Assembly: GCA_034112445.1 (NCBI GenBank)
Contig: JAWUVI010000022.1
Coordinates: 1 to 64,000, forward strand
Reading direction: 5' to 3'
Source: Pelagadaptatus sp034112445
Lineage (GTDB): Bacteria; Pseudomonadota; Gammaproteobacteria; Pseudomonadales; Cellvibrionaceae
DNA: 64,000 bases
A program made the translations under genes and the position numbers. This document shows, piece by piece, positions 9,427-18,015 of this stretch; the stretch's first letter is position 1; each line of letters begins with the position of its first letter. The notes beneath the pieces are model-generated. The model did not search any database and was not told the DNA's origin. It saw nothing but the letters and a program-made list of their open reading frames with translations.

Positions 9427-9915
9427 TTAAGTGACGCGAAAATTTGCGCGCGCCTTTTCAAGGAACATCCAAATTAAAGGCCAAAATAAGGCACTGGTAA
9501 AAGCTGGCATCAAAAACTCTAACGACACCGCTGATGCTCCTTGCATACTATGCACCCAGTTATCCACTAGCTGGTGCGCCATTACAAGTAAAAAGACAAC
9601 AACAGATTGCTGCCATACAAGGTAATGCTTAAATCTCTGCCCAAGCAATAAGCTTAAGTAGGCGACAGTTAACAGCGCCAAAGCGTGCTGACCTAACAGG
9701 CTAGCCTCAAGTAAATCTTGTAGGCACCCCACCCAAAAAATCAGCATTAAACTGGTTTGCTGAGGTGAAAATATCACCCAATAAATAACAAAAATAGTTA
9801 CAAATTCGGGCCTCAACCAACGCGCCGTATAAACCAAGGGAAAAACACTTAAGAGTAAAGCGACCATATAGGTTAAGACAACTAACCATCGATTATGTGA
9901 CTTCAATAAAGACAC
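9427..9915 (-). CDS. mreD: Rod shape-determining membrane protein MreD
   Basis: A 162-aa integral membrane protein with about five hydrophobic segments, starting directly after the mreC stop. Together with MreB and MreC it forms the elongasome scaffold that positions lateral wall synthesis by RodA and PBP2, both encoded further right. MreD sequences are poorly conserved, so the call rests on length, hydrophobicity, the LLLSVFPL and VGCLQDLLEASLLGQHAL segments, and its position after mreC. Confidence 0.92.
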   Translation of the reverse strand: MSLLKSHNRWLVVLTYMVALLLSVFPLVYTARWLRPEFVTIFVIYWVIFSPQQTSLMLIFWVGCLQDLLEASLLGQHALALLTVAYLSLLLGQRFKHYLVWQQSVVVFLLVMAHQLVDNWVHSMQGASAVSLEFLMPAFTSALFWPLIWMFLEKARANFRVT

Positions 9916-10791
9916 TTATTGAACCTTGCCATTAAAATTAGAATTGGCGGAATTTGAGCCGGTATTTTTCTGCTCATCATCAACCACAATGAGAACATAT
10001 CTACTGCGGTTTAATTTCGCTTTCGGAATTACTTCGACTTGTGCAAAAGGCTTACCTGGATCATGAGTTATAGATACCACCTCAGCAACCGGATAACCAA
10101 CAGGAAAGCGCTGCCCCAAGCCTGAGCTAACCAATAGGTCTCCTTTTCGGATATCGATAGTGTTGGGTAAATGTCGTAATTTTAAACGATATAAATCTCC
10201 AACACCTTCCGCAACAGCTCGCACACCATTGCGATTCACTTGCACAGGTAAAGCATGGGTAGAATCGGTGATAAGCAAAGCCCAAGAGTACATATCACCC
10301 ACTTCTATTATTTGGCCCATCAAACCGTAGGCATCCAACAAGGGCTGACCGACAAAAATACCATCTTGTCGACCTTTATTAATCATAACCTTATGGGCTA
10401 GGGGATCAGGAGACAAGCTAATCAATTCAGCAACCACCACTCTATCGCTGATCATTTTTGCTGAGTTCAGTAATTGCCTTAAGCGTACATTTTCAGCAGC
10501 TAAGGTCGCCATTTGCTGCAATTTACGCTGGTGAATCAACAATTCTGTACGCATGTCTATATTTTCGCGCTGTAGATCTTCCCTAGAGACGAGCTTATCA
10601 CTCCCCCAATCAAAAACACTTTTAGGGGTGTTAACAATTTTATAAAAAGGCGCAGCGATAACATTCACTTGCGCTCGCACAGGCGCGAGCCAATCAGTAT
10701 AGAAGTCAATTGAAATTATAATTAGGGCAAGCAGACCCAACCCCATCACTCGGGAAGCAGCTGACGCACTTTGAGTAAACAGCGGTTTAAT
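9916..10791 (-). CDS. mreC: Rod shape-determining protein MreC (probable ATT start)
   Basis: A bitopic periplasmic elongasome protein with an N-terminal membrane helix, a coiled coil (about residues 75-115) and the two beta-domains of MreC (VVAELISLSPDPLAHKVMINKG; SGLGQRFPVGYPVAEV). The first usual start codon is GTG at 10749, but the reading frame continues upstream to a stop at 10807-10809. The extra residues read (I)KPLFTQSASAASR, matching the common MreC beginning MKPLF. No ATG, GTG, TTG or CTG lies at that point: the codon is ATT at 10789-10791, 8 nt after a GGGAG ribosome site. I therefore place the start at ATT, giving 291 aa. The alternative start at 10749 would lose the cytoplasmic tail. 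Confidence 0.88.
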   Translation of the reverse strand: MKPLFTQSASAASRVMGLGLLALIIISIDFYTDWLAPVRAQVNVIAAPFYKIVNTPKSVFDWGSDKLVSREDLQRENIDMRTELLIHQRKLQQMATLAAENVRLRQLLNSAKMISDRVVVAELISLSPDPLAHKVMINKGRQDGIFVGQPLLDAYGLMGQIIEVGDMYSWALLITDSTHALPVQVNRNGVRAVAEGVGDLYRLKLRHLPNTIDIRKGDLLVSSGLGQRFPVGYPVAEVVSITHDPGKPFAQVEVIPKAKLNRSRYVLIVVDDEQKNTGSNSANSNFNGKVQ

Positions 10792-10823
10792 GATGACAAC
10801 TCCCGCTTAAAATAAATCGATGA

Positions 10824-10844
10824 CAGCTGAATAAATTTCAGCTG
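10824..10844 (-). terminator. mreB-mreC intergenic hairpin
   Basis: A perfect 8-bp stem (CAGCTGAA / TTCAGCTG) with a 5-nt loop lies between the mreB stop and the mreC start. Only a weak U-rich stretch follows it on the transcribed strand. It may act as a partial terminator or processing site that lowers mreCD expression relative to mreB. The role is inference; the inverted repeat is seen directly. Confidence 0.45.
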
Positions 10845-10885
10845 CCGACAGATCTCTAGGTTATTACTGTTGAATAGGGCAAGGC

Positions 10886-11920
10886 TTAATTAGACAGCAG
10901 GTCTATACTGCGTCGATCCATCATTTCCATTGCTTTACCACCACCTCGAGCCACACAGGTTAAAGGCTCTTCAGCGACAATAACCGGAAGGCCAGTTTCC
11001 TCTGTTAATAGACGATCGATGTCGCGCAACAAGGCACCTCCACCCGTTAACACGATACCACTCTCAGCTATATCAGAAGCCAATTCTGGTGGCGACTGCT
11101 CAAGCGCGCTCTTAACCGCCTGCACAATGCCCGCTAAAGGTTCTTGCAGCGCTTCTAATATTTCATCGCTATTAAGTGTGAAGCTACGCGGCACACCTTC
11201 GGCAAGATTACGCCCACGCACATCTATCTCACGAACTTGACTGCTGGCATACGCACAACCAATCTCTTGCTTTATTCGCTCAGCGGTAGCATCACCAATA
11301 ACACTGCCATAATTACGGCGTACATAATTTACAATGGCCTCATCAAAGCGATCTCCACCAATACGCACAGAGTCTGAATAAACCACACCGTTAAGAGAGA
11401 TTATAGCGATTTCAGTTGTACCACCCCCGATATCAACAACCATAGAACCGGTCGCTTCATCCACTCTCAAACCTGCACCAATAGCCGCAGCCATTGGTTC
11501 TTCAATCAATCGAACTTCTCTTGCGCCAGCGCCCATTGCTGACTCACGAATTGCACGCTTTTCAACTTCGGTGGACAAACAAGGAACGCAAACCAAAACC
11601 CTAGGACTTGGCTGAAACCAAGCAGTTTCATGAACTTTTTTAATGAAATGCTGCAACATTTTTTCCGTCACCTGGAAATCAGCAATCACACCATCTTTCA
11701 ACGGTCTAATTGCCGTAATGTTACCCGGCGTTCTACCAAGCATACGCTTAGCTTCTACACCAACCGCCTCTACTATTTTTTGGCCATTATGATGACGAAT
11801 GGCAACCACTGAGGGCTCATCAAGAACAATACCTCGGTCACGAACATAAATTAGGGTGTTAGCTGTACCCAAATCAATAGACAAATCGTTGGAGAAAACT
11901 CCGCGCAGGCGCTTAAGCAT
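10886..11920 (-). CDS. mreB: Actin-like rod shape-determining protein MreB
   Basis: A bacterial actin of 344 aa, normal length. The nucleotide-binding motifs are clear: DLGTANTLIY near residues 16-25, DIGGGTTEIA in the middle, and the adenosine motif GIVLTGGGALL near the end. It polymerises under the inner membrane and directs elongation by RodA/PBP2. It is the first gene of the mreBCD-rng-yhdP run, divergent from gatC as in Pseudomonas. Two small inverted repeats lie in its upstream region (11951-11965 with 6-bp arms; 11976-12000 with 7-bp arms), possibly regulatory. Confidence 0.97.
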   Translation of the reverse strand: MLKRLRGVFSNDLSIDLGTANTLIYVRDRGIVLDEPSVVAIRHHNGQKIVEAVGVEAKRMLGRTPGNITAIRPLKDGVIADFQVTEKMLQHFIKKVHETAWFQPSPRVLVCVPCLSTEVEKRAIRESAMGAGAREVRLIEEPMAAAIGAGLRVDEATGSMVVDIGGGTTEIAIISLNGVVYSDSVRIGGDRFDEAIVNYVRRNYGSVIGDATAERIKQEIGCAYASSQVREIDVRGRNLAEGVPRSFTLNSDEILEALQEPLAGIVQAVKSALEQSPPELASDIAESGIVLTGGGALLRDIDRLLTEETGLPVIVAEEPLTCVARGGGKAMEMMDRRSIDLLSN

Positions 11921-12223
11921 TTAGATATAAACCTTATCGTAAAAAATTTGATCGGTGTAACCGATATAACTTCAGAAAATAGAGCATAACTGGCTATTTT
12001 ATACTCATTATTTAAGCCAATAAATAAAACTATACTTTCTGTTCTTTAAATTGTTGAACTCTATCAACGGCGGGGATTTAGAGCAAGGCGCAAATATGGT
12101 AAGTTTAGCAACCTGAGTAACAAACCCACCATATTTGCTTAAAAAACAGGCAGAATGGTTGATTTTATAAGAACACGAGACCAACAAGCCTTTTCACTGG
12201 CTCGTTTTGCTATGGAGAATAAC
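11921..12223. other. Divergent intergenic region mreB/gatC
   Basis: About 300 bp holding the promoters for mreB (leftward) and gatCAB (rightward). Two inverted repeats are visible: ATCGGT-GTA-ACCGAT at 11951-11965 and AAAATAG/CTATTTT with an 11-nt spacer at 11976-12000. No promoter could be assigned with confidence. An open frame upstream of gatC begins at 12155, but its first 23 codons do not resemble GatC. Confidence 0.55.
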
Positions 12224-12505
12224 GTGGACCGCACCGAAATTAAAAAATTAAGCACGCTAGCTCGCATTGAAATTTCCGATGCCACAATCGACGAGGTTAC
12301 CAACAGTATTACCGACATACTCAGCCTTGTTGATCAATTACAAGCGGTCGACACGACTGGAGTTGAACCAATGGCACACCCACTTGATGCCGTGCAGCGC
12401 CTGCGAACTGACATTGTCAGTGAGAGCAATCAACGCGAATCATTCCAAACCATTGCACCAATGACAGAGGACGGCTTGTACTTAGTCCCAAAAGTCATTG
12501 ATTGA
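12224..12505 (+). CDS. gatC: Asp/Glu-tRNA amidotransferase subunit C
   Basis: The small subunit of the GatCAB amidotransferase, which stabilises GatA and bridges it to GatB. The start is placed at GTG 12224: a GGAG site stands 6 nt before it, and the resulting 93-aa protein begins DRTEIKKLSTLARIEIS, as in GatC proteins. In-frame ATGs at 12212 and 12155 give longer products with an unconserved N-terminus. VDTTGVEPMAHPL in the middle and DGLYLVPKVID at the end are family-typical. The stop overlaps a possible TTG for gatA, but the better gatA start is 60 bp on. Confidence 0.93.
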   Translation: MDRTEIKKLSTLARIEISDATIDEVTNSITDILSLVDQLQAVDTTGVEPMAHPLDAVQRLRTDIVSESNQRESFQTIAPMTEDGLYLVPKVID

Positions 12506-12564
12506 TCGCTAACGTATTTAATAAACTAGTTACTTATCATTACCTCAAACAGGAAAATAGAGTA

Positions 12565-14019
12565 ATGCACGCAAAGACCATTGCAGAGCTATCTCACGAC
12601 TTACAATCTAAAAAAGTATCGAGCCTTGAATTAACTCAATATTTTTTAGACCGTATTAACCGGTTAGACAGCCGCTACAACAGTTTTATTACTGTGACTG
12701 AAGACCAAGCATTAGCTCAAGCGAAGCTGGCAGACGCACAGATTCAGCAAGGTAACTCTTCGCCTTTATGCGGCATCCCCATTGCCCATAAAGATATTTT
12801 CTGTACTGACGGAGTTCGCACCAGCTGCGGCTCAAAAATGCTGGATAACTTTATCCCACCCTATAACGCCACGATTGTTGATAACTACTTACAAGCCGGC
12901 ACCGTTACCTTAGGTAAGCTCAATATGGACGAGTTTGCGATGGGATCATCCAACGAGACCAGCTTTTACGGTGCGGTTAAGAACCCCTGGGACATCAACT
13001 GTGTTCCTGGTGGCTCATCAGGCGGCTCTGCTGCTGCGGTTGCAGCGCACTTAACTCCCGCAGCAACTGCAACCGACACAGGTGGATCAATTCGCCAGCC
13101 GGCCAGCCTATGCGGCCTAACTGGACTCAAACCAACCTACGGTAGAGTCTCTCGCTGGGGGATGATTGCCTTTGCTTCTAGCCTCGATCAAGCGGGAACC
13201 ATAACCAAAACGGCGGAAGATTCAGCCATCATGCTAAACGCCATGGCGAGCTTCGACAGCAAAGATTCCACGTCAATTGATCAAGCTGTACCAGATTACC
13301 GAGCAGACCTTAATAATTCCCTCGCAGGAATGAAAATTGGCATACCCAAAGAATATTTTAGCGAAGGTCTCAATCCAGAAACAGAGGCACGCGTTGAATC
13401 CGCGATTAAAGAATATGAAAAAATGGGTTGCGTAATTAAAGAGATCAGCTTACCGCATACCCATTTAGCGGTGCCGGCCTACTACGTTATCGCTCCGGCA
13501 GAATGCTCCGCCAACCTTTCCCGCTTTGATGGAGTACGCTACGGCTACCGCTGCAGTGATCCAAAAGATTTAGACGACTTATATCGTCGCTCTCGCGGGG
13601 AAGCCTTTGGCGAAGAAGTTAAGCGCCGCATACTAATAGGTGCTTACGCTTTATCAGCGGGTTATTACGATGCTTACTACCGCAAAGCCCAACAAGTAAG
13701 AAGGCTTATCAAACAAGATTTTGTCACCGCCTTTAATGATGTAGATGTCATTATGGGGCCAACGGCTACGTCGCCCGCCTTTGAGTTTGGCTCTAAGTCC
13801 AACGACCCCGTTGCCATGTATCTTGAGGACATCTACACCATTGCCACCAACTTGGCTGGCTTACCTGCGCTATCCATTCCTTGCGGCATGGTTAATAACA
13901 AGCCGGTAGGCTTACAGATTATAGGTAATTTTTTCGCAGAATCGAAATTATTAAATGCCGCACATCAATTTCAACAAGCCACAGATCATCACTCTATGGC
14001 GGCACCAGACATCGATTAA
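12565..14019 (+). CDS. gatA: Asp/Glu-tRNA amidotransferase subunit A
   Basis: The glutaminase subunit. It frees ammonia from glutamine to amidate misacylated Glu-tRNA(Gln) or Asp-tRNA(Asn). It has the amidase-signature motif GGSSGGSAAAVAA, the upstream catalytic lysine in GIPIAHKD, and the cis-Ser/nucleophile region DTGGSIRQPAS. ATG 12565 with AGGA upstream is chosen; it gives 484 aa starting MHAKTIAELSHDL, the normal GatA beginning. The longer frame from TTG 12502 overlaps gatC and adds 21 unconserved residues. Presence of GatCAB implies indirect Gln- or Asn-tRNA synthesis in this organism. Confidence 0.96.
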   Translation: MHAKTIAELSHDLQSKKVSSLELTQYFLDRINRLDSRYNSFITVTEDQALAQAKLADAQIQQGNSSPLCGIPIAHKDIFCTDGVRTSCGSKMLDNFIPPYNATIVDNYLQAGTVTLGKLNMDEFAMGSSNETSFYGAVKNPWDINCVPGGSSGGSAAAVAAHLTPAATATDTGGSIRQPASLCGLTGLKPTYGRVSRWGMIAFASSLDQAGTITKTAEDSAIMLNAMASFDSKDSTSIDQAVPDYRADLNNSLAGMKIGIPKEYFSEGLNPETEARVESAIKEYEKMGCVIKEISLPHTHLAVPAYYVIAPAECSANLSRFDGVRYGYRCSDPKDLDDLYRRSRGEAFGEEVKRRILIGAYALSAGYYDAYYRKAQQVRRLIKQDFVTAFNDVDVIMGPTATSPAFEFGSKSNDPVAMYLEDIYTIATNLAGLPALSIPCGMVNNKPVGLQIIGNFFAESKLLNAAHQFQQATDHHSMAAPDID

Positions 14020-14100
14020 AAACACGTAATTAGACACTATCTAATTATCGCATTACTCAACTAAGTGATGCTGAAATAATTCTTTCGGAGACATAAAAGA

Positions 14101-15552
14101 ATGCAATGGGAAACCGTTATTGGTCTTGAAGTACACGTACAACTGGCCACTCAATCTAAGATTTTTTCTGGAGCCAGTACGACTTTTGGTGCCGCACCTA
14201 ACACTCAAGCTTGCGCCATCGATCTAGCCATGCCTGGAACCTTACCTGTACCTAACGAACAAGCTTTTCGCTATGCCATCATGTTTGGCCTAGCGATTGA
14301 TGCCGACATTTGTCAGCGTTCGGTATTTGAGCGCAAAAATTATTTCTATCCCGATCTACCCAAGGGCTATCAAACAACTCAACTAGATAAACCCATAGTC
14401 GGGCCTGGCTTAGTGGAAATTCAGCTTGCCGATGGCCGCACCAAATCCATACGAATCCACCACGCTCACTTAGAAGAAGATGCGGGAAAATCTCTGCATG
14501 AAGATTTTCATGGTCACTCAGGCATTGATTTAAATCGTGCAGGGACACCTCTGATTGAAATTGTTTCTGAACCCGACATGAGCAGCTCAGAAGAGGCCGT
14601 TGCCTTCGCCAAAAAGTTGCATTCTATTGTTATGTCTCTGGGAATTTGTGATGGAAAAATGTCGCAAGGCTCTATGCGTTTTGACGTTAACATTTCGATT
14701 CGACCAAAAGGATCAGACGTTTTAGGTACACGTACCGAAACTAAAAACCTTAATTCATTTAAATTTATGGAAGACGCCATTCACCTTGAAGTAGAAAGGC
14801 AAATAGAAGCATTAGAAGACGGTGAAATCATTAAGCAAGAGACCCGCCTCTACAACGGCGACACTAAAGTCTCTCGCTCAATGCGTTCCAAAGAAGAAGC
14901 TAACGATTATCGTTATTTTCCCTGCCCAGACTTGCTACCGGTCGTCATTGATGACAATTACATAGAAGAGATTCGACAAGCCTTACCAGAGCTTCCTGAT
15001 GCGCGCCAGCAACGATTCATCACGACATATAAACTGTCAGACTATGACGCAGGTATTATTAGCTCTGACGCCGCAACCGCCACCTACTTCGAGTCGGCCG
15101 TTAATACCTGCAACGATGCGAAGTTATCGGCAAATTGGGTTATCGGGGACATCAGTTCACGTATTAACAGCGAAGATCTCACCATAAAAGATTGCCCTAT
15201 ATCACCAGAGAATTTAGGCCTTCTCATTAATCGCATCAAAGACAACACCATCTCCAACAAGATAGCAAAAAAAGTATTTGATACAATGTGGACTGACGCC
15301 AAAGACGCGGACAGTATTATTGCCCAGCAAGGACTAAAACAAATGTCTGACACCAGTGAACTGGAGAAGATTGTTGATGACGTTATCGCCGCTAATTCGG
15401 CTATGGTTGCAGACTGGCTAAGCTCTGATGACTCCAAGCGTAAGAAAAAAATGGGCGGGTTTATGGGTCCTATAATGAAGGCAACTAAAGGCCAAGCTAA
15501 TCCGGGTATGGTCAACCAAATTCTATCGAAGAAGCTAAACGCTCTGTTATAA
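14101..15552 (+). CDS. gatB: Asp/Glu-tRNA amidotransferase subunit B
   Basis: The tRNA-binding and kinase/amidase subunit of GatCAB; it phosphorylates the misacylated amino acid and transfers ammonia from the GatA tunnel. The protein has 483 aa. It opens with WETVIGLEVHVQLATQSKIF and carries RKNYFYPDLPKGYQ, DLNRAGTPLIEIVSEPD and TRTETKNLNSFKF, all standard GatB signatures. The C-terminal YqeY-like tail ends with a MKATKGQANPGMVNQIL tRNA-binding motif. An ATG with GGAG at the expected distance is used. A gap of 81 bp separates it from gatA. Confidence 0.97.
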   Translation: MQWETVIGLEVHVQLATQSKIFSGASTTFGAAPNTQACAIDLAMPGTLPVPNEQAFRYAIMFGLAIDADICQRSVFERKNYFYPDLPKGYQTTQLDKPIVGPGLVEIQLADGRTKSIRIHHAHLEEDAGKSLHEDFHGHSGIDLNRAGTPLIEIVSEPDMSSSEEAVAFAKKLHSIVMSLGICDGKMSQGSMRFDVNISIRPKGSDVLGTRTETKNLNSFKFMEDAIHLEVERQIEALEDGEIIKQETRLYNGDTKVSRSMRSKEEANDYRYFPCPDLLPVVIDDNYIEEIRQALPELPDARQQRFITTYKLSDYDAGIISSDAATATYFESAVNTCNDAKLSANWVIGDISSRINSEDLTIKDCPISPENLGLLINRIKDNTISNKIAKKVFDTMWTDAKDADSIIAQQGLKQMSDTSELEKIVDDVIAANSAMVADWLSSDDSKRKKKMGGFMGPIMKATKGQANPGMVNQILSKKLNALL

Positions 15553-15574
15553 CAAATATTACTAGGAAATAATT

Positions 15575-15871
15575 ATGTCACTAAAAAAAGACAAGATAAA
15601 AGTATTGGGCGAAGTGTTTGACGATGCCCGCATTAAAACTTTTTTAGACCTCCAGCCTTATGGCGACACTGACGCTGACTTTCATGTTTTAGAAAAAGCC
15701 TATCGCGGCATGAACATAGATAACTTCATTACATTTATTTCGTTTTTTCTTGAGCAAAACCGAAACATTAATGCCACCAACAGCGATGGTAAAAATCTAC
15801 TGCAACTGGTTTCCAGCCACCGCCACGGAAGCGAATACGCAACGGCATTACAGCAGGCCGGCTCACACTAA
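15575..15871 (+). CDS. PA4642-family conserved small protein
   Basis: A 98-aa soluble protein beginning SLKKDKIKVLGEVFDD. Its pattern (acidic N-terminal half, DADFHVLEKAYRGM, FLEQNRNINATNSDGKNLLQLV) resembles the uncharacterised PA4642 family of pseudomonads. The middle part (LEQ.RNINATNSDGKNLL) looks like a single ankyrin-type turn. No enzymatic motif is visible and no function is known to me. AGGAAAT precedes the ATG. It is 22 bp after gatB and its last base is the first base of cysZ, so it is cotranscribed with both. Confidence 0.75.
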   Translation: MSLKKDKIKVLGEVFDDARIKTFLDLQPYGDTDADFHVLEKAYRGMNIDNFITFISFFLEQNRNINATNSDGKNLLQLVSSHRHGSEYATALQQAGSH

Positions 15872-16638
15872 TGCTTTCATCAACCAACTCTATTTTTAGC
15901 GGGCTCAATTATCTAAGTCGTGGGGCACGACTAATACTAAAGCCCGAACTGAGATTATTTGTGTTGGTACCACTGCTGGTGAATCTGTGCTTATTTATCA
16001 TCATAACAGCGGCGTTAATTCAGCAATTTAATGGTTATTTAGGGCTGCTTTTAGGCTGGATACCAAGCTGGTTAGATTTCATAACAGGCTTTTTATGGAC
16101 TTTATTTTCACTCCTGATCATGTTTATTTATGGTTACAGCTTTAGTATTTTAACCAATCTTATTGCAGCACCTTTTTATGGATTACTCGCGGAAAAAACC
16201 GAGGCATTATTAACCGGCGAGAAACCAAATCCAGAATCCTTACTGAAAATGATACCGCGCGTTTTATTTCGTGAGCTTGTGAAAATCTGGTACTTTGTTT
16301 GGCGAGGACTGCTGCTGTCATTAGTATTATTTATTCTCAGCTTTTTCATTCCTCCCATAAGCATGCTCGCACCATTCATTATGTTTTTATGGGGAGCTTG
16401 GTGCATGTGCATTCAATACATAGATTATCCGGCAGACAATCACCAAACACCTTTCTACACAATGAGAAAGCTACTCGGAGAAAACCAATACAGTAGTTTA
16501 AGCTTTGGCTCAGTCATTATGCTTGGATCTATGATACCGCTCGCCAATATTTTTATTTTACCTATAGCAGTAGTCGGCGGAACGATTTACTGGACGGAAG
16601 AACTCGCGAAAGATAAGGCCAATTTAATCAAAGGGTAA
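15871..16638 (+). CDS. cysZ: CysZ-like sulfate transporter / EI24 domain membrane protein
   Basis: A 255-aa inner-membrane protein with four main hydrophobic segments. The opening SGLNYLSRGARLILKPELRLFVLVPLLVNL and the later NLIAAPFYGLLAEK, PRVLFREL and YIDYPADN match CysZ, the sulfate uptake channel feeding cysteine synthesis. No other cys gene is adjacent. The ATG overlaps the previous gene's stop by one base. It converges on the response regulator gene with a 13-bp gap. Confidence 0.9.
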   Translation: MLSSTNSIFSGLNYLSRGARLILKPELRLFVLVPLLVNLCLFIIITAALIQQFNGYLGLLLGWIPSWLDFITGFLWTLFSLLIMFIYGYSFSILTNLIAAPFYGLLAEKTEALLTGEKPNPESLLKMIPRVLFRELVKIWYFVWRGLLLSLVLFILSFFIPPISMLAPFIMFLWGAWCMCIQYIDYPADNHQTPFYTMRKLLGENQYSSLSFGSVIMLGSMIPLANIFILPIAVVGGTIYWTEELAKDKANLIKG

Positions 16639-16651
16639 GTGAATGATGAGG

Positions 16652-17920
16652 CTAGTCGTCCTCATCATCACCGATAACAAAATTTCTACCCGCATCTTTA
16701 GCTCGATACAAATGCTCATCTGCCCGACTAATTTGCTCATCCAGAGACTCGAGCAACACATTTGAAACACCCGCACTGAACGACACATATAGAGGTTCAT
16801 CCAGGCCAACCTCAAAAGGCGTACTGGATACAATAGACCTGACCTTATCAATATAAGCCACCGCTTTTTCATTATCTAAACCCGGCAGCAAAGCAAAAAA
16901 TTCTTCCCCTCCAGTTCGAGCCATCAAAAAGCGCCCTAATGTATCCGTTAGAATTTCAGCAAAACCAATAAGAACTTTATCGCCCACTTCATGACCATAA
17001 GTATCATTTACATTTTTAAAATGATCTATATCCAAAACCACAGCAGCCATAGGCGTTTGTGTTTCAGCAGCGTGATCATAGATGGGGGAGCCTTGATCAA
17101 AGAAATATCGGCGATTATACAAACCCGTCAAGTGATCTTTATTAGCCGCATCACGAACAGCCTCGAGCAACTCAAGTGATTCAATATTATGAATAACACG
17201 ACAATAGAACTCCTCCTGATTAAACGGTTTTTGGAGAAAGTCATTTGCGCCGTTCTTAATAAATTTAGCGGACAGATTACTGTGCCCCTCAGCGGACAAA
17301 CCAATAATAATTAGATCGGACTTTTCGTATTTACAACGGATATTTTGGACCAACTTAAAGCCGTCCATACGAGGCATGTTGTAATCCGTAATTAATAGCT
17401 TGATATCTGGATTATCCAACAGCACTTTAATTGCATCGATACCATCAGTAGCAGAAATAACCTGATACAGATGCCGCTTCAAGAGCTCACAAATAAGGCC
17501 TCTAGACACACTGGAGTCATCAACAACGAGAACTTTTATTTCTTGATTTTTATATAAACGATGCACCAAGTTGATGGCATATTCATATGAATAACGACCT
17601 TCCTTGGTAACGTAATCGACAATACCTTTGGCCTGTAATGCTACTCGCCGCTCTTCATCGAAGCTACCAGTAAGAACTATAGTGGGGACTTCTTGACCAA
17701 GCATATAGTCGACCACCTCACCATCGGGCGCGTCAGGCAAGTTCAAATCCACTAAGGCAGCAAAAGGTGGCTCATCAAGACTTTCAATCAACGCTTTGGT
17801 TTGAGCAAAATCGGCCGCATAAACAGCCTCAATTTCCACATCGCCCTTCAGCACATGGCGAATGATTTTTGTTACTATTGGACTGTCTTCGACAACAATT
17901 ATTTTCTTGATATTTGACAT
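16652..17920 (-). CDS. Two-receiver response regulator with GGDEF output
   Basis: Probable diguanylate cyclase of 422 aa. REC1 spans about 5-120 with phosphoacceptor Asp58 (ALVDLNLPD). REC2 spans 128-245 with Asp179 (LITDYNMPRMDG). The GGDEF domain spans 260-420 with the active site GGEEF at 337-341, so cyclase activity is expected. The RxxD inhibitory site usually found five residues before the active site is absent, so product feedback may be weak. ATG 17920 (MSNIKKIIVVEDS) is preferred because the receiver fold starts at once; an in-frame codon at 17944 would add eight residues. No cognate kinase is adjacent. Confidence 0.93.
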   Translation of the reverse strand: MSNIKKIIVVEDSPIVTKIIRHVLKGDVEIEAVYAADFAQTKALIESLDEPPFAALVDLNLPDAPDGEVVDYMLGQEVPTIVLTGSFDEERRVALQAKGIVDYVTKEGRYSYEYAINLVHRLYKNQEIKVLVVDDSSVSRGLICELLKRHLYQVISATDGIDAIKVLLDNPDIKLLITDYNMPRMDGFKLVQNIRCKYEKSDLIIIGLSAEGHSNLSAKFIKNGANDFLQKPFNQEEFYCRVIHNIESLELLEAVRDAANKDHLTGLYNRRYFFDQGSPIYDHAAETQTPMAAVVLDIDHFKNVNDTYGHEVGDKVLIGFAEILTDTLGRFLMARTGGEEFFALLPGLDNEKAVAYIDKVRSIVSSTPFEVGLDEPLYVSFSAGVSNVLLESLDEQISRADEHLYRAKDAGRNFVIGDDEDD

Positions 17921-18015
17921 ATGAAATCGCTTACCGATTGGCACGTTTCATAAAGTGTAGACAATTGAAGCGAGGCTGTTTAACTATTTTTGCACAGCCC
18001 CTCCGCCTGAATAAT

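Noticed and set aside
12155..12223. N-terminal extension of gatC
   Set aside because: The added 23 residues are not GatC-like, and GTG 12224 has a good GGAG site.
15084..15515. 143-codon frame antisense to gatB
   Set aside because: A shadow of gatB with no independent support.
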